From positions 1 to 64,000 of the forward strand of contig JAVZNR010000006.1 in the NCBI GenBank assembly GCA_038882715.1: a DNA stretch of 64,000 bases, given 5' to 3'. Shown here piece by piece: positions 61,230 through 64,000 of the stretch. This DNA is from Candidatus Bathyarchaeia archaeon. Its GTDB lineage: Archaea > Thermoproteota > Bathyarchaeia > Bathyarchaeales > DTEX01. Under the pieces are notes generated by a model. That model searched no databases, was not told the DNA's origin, and worked only from the letters and a program-made list of their open reading frames with translations. Within the stretch, counting starts at the first letter, position 1. Each line of letters starts with the position of its first letter. A program made the position numbers and the translations under genes.

Positions 61230-63458
61230 CTAGTAAAAAACTACTTTATATCTTGTGGATTCGCGGATGAACTTTGTTATTGCGCCTGTTGACCCGCATA
61301 TGGGGCATTTTGACCGGTCTCCGCGTAAGGTTTTATGGCAGTTACTGCAGTATACGACTGCTGTGTCGAAAGCGTACAGCGGTATTTTGAAGCTTCCTAC
61401 AATTTTCTTTGACAGTGATAATAGTTCTTCTGGGGTATGCTCCTCCACCGGTATTTTAATGAGGTGGCTTCCAGAGAAGAATGGATGTAGCCGCTCCTCT
61501 ATGCTTAGGTATTTTTCTAGCGGGATGTCGGCGGCATACAGTAGACTGCTTAAGTCGCTGTAATACGGCTTGTCTTTAGTGCCGCTAACATTCACTTCAG
61601 CTAAACCATAATGCTCTACATCTAAAGCCGCCATCCTCCTTGAAGCCTCGCTATCCAATATTAGGGATAAAGCGCAGCGCATCTCTCTTCTCTTCGAGAA
61701 ATCGCTGGTAGTCTTCATGAGGTACGAGGACAATTCCTCGGCGAATTTTAGCGGTCCATCCCCCTCATAAATCGCGTTTCCAGTTGCCAGCTTAACGGTC
61801 TCATTCAACCCAGCTACGCTTATCAGAAAAAGCGAATTATTTAGCCTGCAATACGGGTCTCTTCTCCCGCCATAGTGTAGGAATGGCAGTAAACCCTCAT
61901 ATGCGCGTTGCCTTATCGTTAAATACTTTATCTCCAGCGCTCTAATAGCTTTTTCCAGAAAATCGTATATGTTGCCGAAGAAAACTTCCCTATTGCCCCT
62001 AGACTCGTAGAAGGCTCTTGGAAGATTAACTGTGACGCTGCCCACGCATCCAACCCGAATGGTGTCGAGCTCCCAATCCCTTCTCCAATCGTCTGAAAAC
62101 CTTTCCCCAGTAGCTAGGTAAGACGCCCTCTCCTCAACCTCAGAAAACATGTTTGCGAAGTATGGGAGACCGTAGGTCGCAAGCGAATGAGCATTATAGA
62201 GAATGCTTTCCCCCTCACTGGAGCTCAAGCTTTCAGGACGGATCTTAACTATTAGGCTGGGATTAAACATGACTTTAGACTTACATATTTCGCTTAAGGC
62301 CTCAATGATCAGCGACGCTAAAGTTAAGCTCTCCTCAGCGAAATCGCGATAGGCTTCAAGGACGTCTCCCCCCGGACCTATAGCCTTATATTCGGATAAG
62401 AATTCAGGCATACTCGTCTCGATGCCTATTGACACCCCTATCGGAACAGTTAAATTAACTGAGGAGATAAAGAGCGCAATTTCATCTTTAATCTCATCCC
62501 TCGATAAGCCTCTAATGAACGGCGCCAAGAAAACGTTGAAGTGCTCTAAGCCCTGCTCATACGATACTTCCGCGGATGCAAGCCTCAGAATGTTCGTCAC
62601 AAGATTTAGCGCTGCCCTTAAGCTTTTAGGCGGCTGAATAGGCGTGTAATCAGAGTACTGCTCCTTAAACACTAGGCCATACTTTAGAAAGAACCTTAAG
62701 TCATGCACGAAGCTATCCATCTTTAGAACCCAGCACGCGAGATTGTTTAAGTTTAATGCGCCTGAGAGATGCGCATCCGCAATATCCCTTGGAAGCGTGT
62801 TTAAAAGCGTGTATTCTTCAATAACGCGGTTACCGGCTGCTAAACGTATAGCTTCAACATTCGCAGACAGCGAACTCATAAACTTTATCAGTTGCGTCAC
62901 ATCGTAAACCGGAAGCCCCAGACGCGTCAGCTTATGCCTATATTCCTCTAGGCCGCGTTCTATGAGAAGCGCATTCACAAACTCCCTAATTAATGGGGCC
63001 GTCAAGTACTTTGTGTCGAGCTTAAGTAAACGCTCTTCAGCCTCCCTAGATATTTTTTGGGCTAAATCCGATGGGACCCCTGCCTCCCTAACCAATGACT
63101 CAGCGATTTTATTCCTGTCGAAAGGTTCAATTGCCAAACGTGATGTTCTTACAAGCATCCTTCTCCTAGAGGCTCTCTCCTCAAGCCGGCTTGCGAAATC
63201 AACTAGAGACTTACCTATATCGGTTAACACGTATTTTTTCGATTCCACATCAGGCTCTATGAGATCCATACTTAAAAGAACCTTAAGATGATAGGCAAAC
63301 CTACCAGCATCCTTGGTTGGGCTCAGCTTTAAAAGCTTCATGATCTCCGTGTAGGATAGGGGGCCCCTATCAAACAGCAATTTAAGTATGTTTAATCTTA
63401 GACTTGACGATACAGCCTTTAGGACTCTAGTGCCGGTTCTTTTACTTGATGGAGGCAA
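61230..63458 (-). CDS. Winged helix - ATP cone - NrdD-like protein without reductase residues
   Basis: A 742-residue fusion. Residues ~10-95 are an ArsR-like winged helix (LRLNILKLLFDRGPLSYTEI, GRFAYHLKVLLSMDLIEP). Residues ~100-185 are an ATP cone (LAIEPFDRNKIAESLVREAG). The rest is a class III ribonucleotide reductase fold: GSVTVNLPRAFY, SVAGLNETVKLATG, and a C-terminal zinc site C704, C707, C718, C721. After the zinc site the RVxGY glycyl-radical segment is missing (sequence ends TRYKVVFY), and the CCRL-type thiyl region reads WRRDWEL. It is therefore probably a dNTP-sensing regulator. A 17-bp palindrome lies 26 bases upstream of the start. Confidence 0.75.
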   Translation of the reverse strand: MPPSSKRTGTRVLKAVSSSLRLNILKLLFDRGPLSYTEIMKLLKLSPTKDAGRFAYHLKVLLSMDLIEPDVESKKYVLTDIGKSLVDFASRLEERASRRRMLVRTSRLAIEPFDRNKIAESLVREAGVPSDLAQKISREAEERLLKLDTKYLTAPLIREFVNALLIERGLEEYRHKLTRLGLPVYDVTQLIKFMSSLSANVEAIRLAAGNRVIEEYTLLNTLPRDIADAHLSGALNLNNLACWVLKMDSFVHDLRFFLKYGLVFKEQYSDYTPIQPPKSLRAALNLVTNILRLASAEVSYEQGLEHFNVFLAPFIRGLSRDEIKDEIALFISSVNLTVPIGVSIGIETSMPEFLSEYKAIGPGGDVLEAYRDFAEESLTLASLIIEALSEICKSKVMFNPSLIVKIRPESLSSSEGESILYNAHSLATYGLPYFANMFSEVEERASYLATGERFSDDWRRDWELDTIRVGCVGSVTVNLPRAFYESRGNREVFFGNIYDFLEKAIRALEIKYLTIRQRAYEGLLPFLHYGGRRDPYCRLNNSLFLISVAGLNETVKLATGNAIYEGDGPLKFAEELSSYLMKTTSDFSKRREMRCALSLILDSEASRRMAALDVEHYGLAEVNVSGTKDKPYYSDLSSLLYAADIPLEKYLSIEERLHPFFSGSHLIKIPVEEHTPEELLSLSKKIVGSFKIPLYAFDTAVVYCSNCHKTLRGDRSKCPICGSTGAITKFIRESTRYKVVFY

Positions 63459-63483
63459 AATGCACGACCCAAACAGTATTATC

Positions 63484-63500
63484 TTAAATCTCAGATTTAA
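63484..63500. promoter_or_regulatory. Palindromic operator candidate upstream of the NrdD-like gene
   Basis: TTAAATCT-C-AGATTTAA is a perfect palindrome with 8-bp arms, centred ~34 bases before the start codon at 63458 and overlapping the TATA-box position. The downstream gene encodes a winged helix, so autoregulation is plausible. Confidence 0.5.
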
Positions 63501-63674
63501 AACTTAATCTCTAAGCGAAATAATTCTCGATTCTTTTTGCTCCCGATCGCTTCTATGGCTTCTCAACACGCTTCTCAATATGCCTAGGAGTTTAGGTGTA
63601 AGGACTGGTTAAAAGCCTTTATTTTAGAAAAACCTCTATCAGAGCTGATTAAAACTTAGGTAGAGTGACGTGTA

Positions 63675-64000
63675 GTGGGCGAGAGAAAGGTTGCATGTGT
63701 TGGGGTTGGGCTTATAGGTCATAGCTGGGCAACTCTTTTCGCTTGGAAGAGATGCAGCGTAACCTTATATGACGTAAATAGAGCGCAGTTGGAGAACGCT
63801 CTAGAGAGGATAAAGAACAACTTGCTTTTACTTGCAAAGCACGATATCCTTAAGGATGATGTTAATGAGGTGCTTAAGAGAATCGAGGTGAAGAGCGATT
63901 TATCCGCCGCCGTGGCAGAAGCCGACTATATTCAAGAATCAGTTGTTGAAAGCTACGAAGTTAAAAAACATGTGTTTAGAGAAATAAGCGAGTTCTGTAA
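63675..64000 (+). CDS. 3-hydroxyacyl-CoA dehydrogenase NAD-binding domain (partial, runs off the window)
   Basis: The first 108 codons are present from a GTG at 63675: VACVGVGLIGHSWATLFAWK is the dinucleotide-binding GxGxxG segment, YDVNRAQLENALERIKNN follows, and ADYIQESVVESYEVKKHVFREI matches the family's conserved ESVxExxxxK region. Members oxidise 3-hydroxyacyl-CoA or related hydroxy acids such as L-gulonate. It is divergent from the NrdD-like gene, with ~215 bp between starts. Confidence 0.88.
   Translation, partial: MGERKVACVGVGLIGHSWATLFAWKRCSVTLYDVNRAQLENALERIKNNLLLLAKHDILKDDVNEVLKRIEVKSDLSAAVAEADYIQESVVESYEVKKHVFREISEFC

Noticed and set aside
1-64000. CRISPR array or cas genes accompanying the pAgo system
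   Set aside because: No regularly spaced repeats and no cas-like protein were seen in any part of the window.

Overview
The window looks like the chromosome of an uncultured, probably anaerobic archaeon of the TACK group, most likely a Bathyarchaeia-type lineage (inference, moderate confidence). The evidence is archaeal: TFB, aIF1, Trm5, a GPN-loop GTPase, an archaeal-type RNase P RNA, MoaD/MoaE, four-subunit pyruvate:ferredoxin oxidoreductase (porGDAB), a tungsten-type aldehyde:ferredoxin oxidoreductase, HypA/C/D/E plus a Mrp/MinD-type HypB, many TTG/GTG starts and TATA boxes close to start codons. No hydrogenase structural genes, rRNA genes or CRISPR arrays were seen.

Layout. (1) 1-10.4 kb: an apparent catabolic/accessory set (DegT aminotransferase, cyclase, PfkB kinase, TIM-barrel isomerase, nitrilase, two UroD-fold proteins) mixed with Trm5 and an unusual radical SAM/ferredoxin fusion. 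(2) 10.4-11.7 kb: vapBC, a decayed integrase N-terminus and tRNA-Asp 3'-end look-alikes next to tRNA-Asp(GTC), i.e. the scar of an old integrative element. (3) 11.8-25 kb: core metabolism and information processing (methyltransferase, GPN GTPase, porGDAB, amidohydrolase, aIF1, TFB, ferredoxin + AOR). (4) 25-42 kb: an FtsX-like membrane protein, tRNA-Pro(CGG), a release-factor-type methyltransferase, a CPBP protease, a DHOD-like enzyme, a DapA-like aldolase, the hyp cluster, a fucose-isomerase-like protein and moaD-moaE. (5) 42.77-60.90 kb: an 18.1-kb integrative element inserted in the 3' end of the RNase P RNA gene, bounded by an exact 20-bp direct repeat. (6) 60.88-64 kb: rnpB, an NrdD-like protein fused to a winged helix and ATP cone, and the start of a 3-hydroxyacyl-CoA dehydrogenase.

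The most notable system is inside the element. A two-gene operon (59374 to 55773, minus strand) encodes a long prokaryotic Argonaute whose PIWI catalytic aspartates are replaced, carrying an unusual N-terminal winged-helix-like extension, followed 2 nt later by a PD-(D/E)XK nuclease with an internal zinc ribbon. The arrangement fits a guide-directed sensor with a separate nuclease effector, as known for inactive long-B pAgos, but here on an archaeal element integrated in rnpB. The same cargo block holds a deoxyribosyltransferase/TIR-like protein, a winged-helix regulator and an Orc1/Cdc6-like ATPase, and is flanked by two tyrosine recombinases.

The left half of the element is decaying or carries assembly errors: three genes are broken by single-base changes in homopolymers and one by a TGA at a conserved Trp. 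A second item worth attention is the winged helix-ATP cone-NrdD fusion at 61.2-63.5 kb, which lacks the glycyl-radical motif and probably the thiyl cysteine and has a perfect palindrome just upstream of its start, which suggests a nucleotide-sensing autoregulator rather than a reductase.
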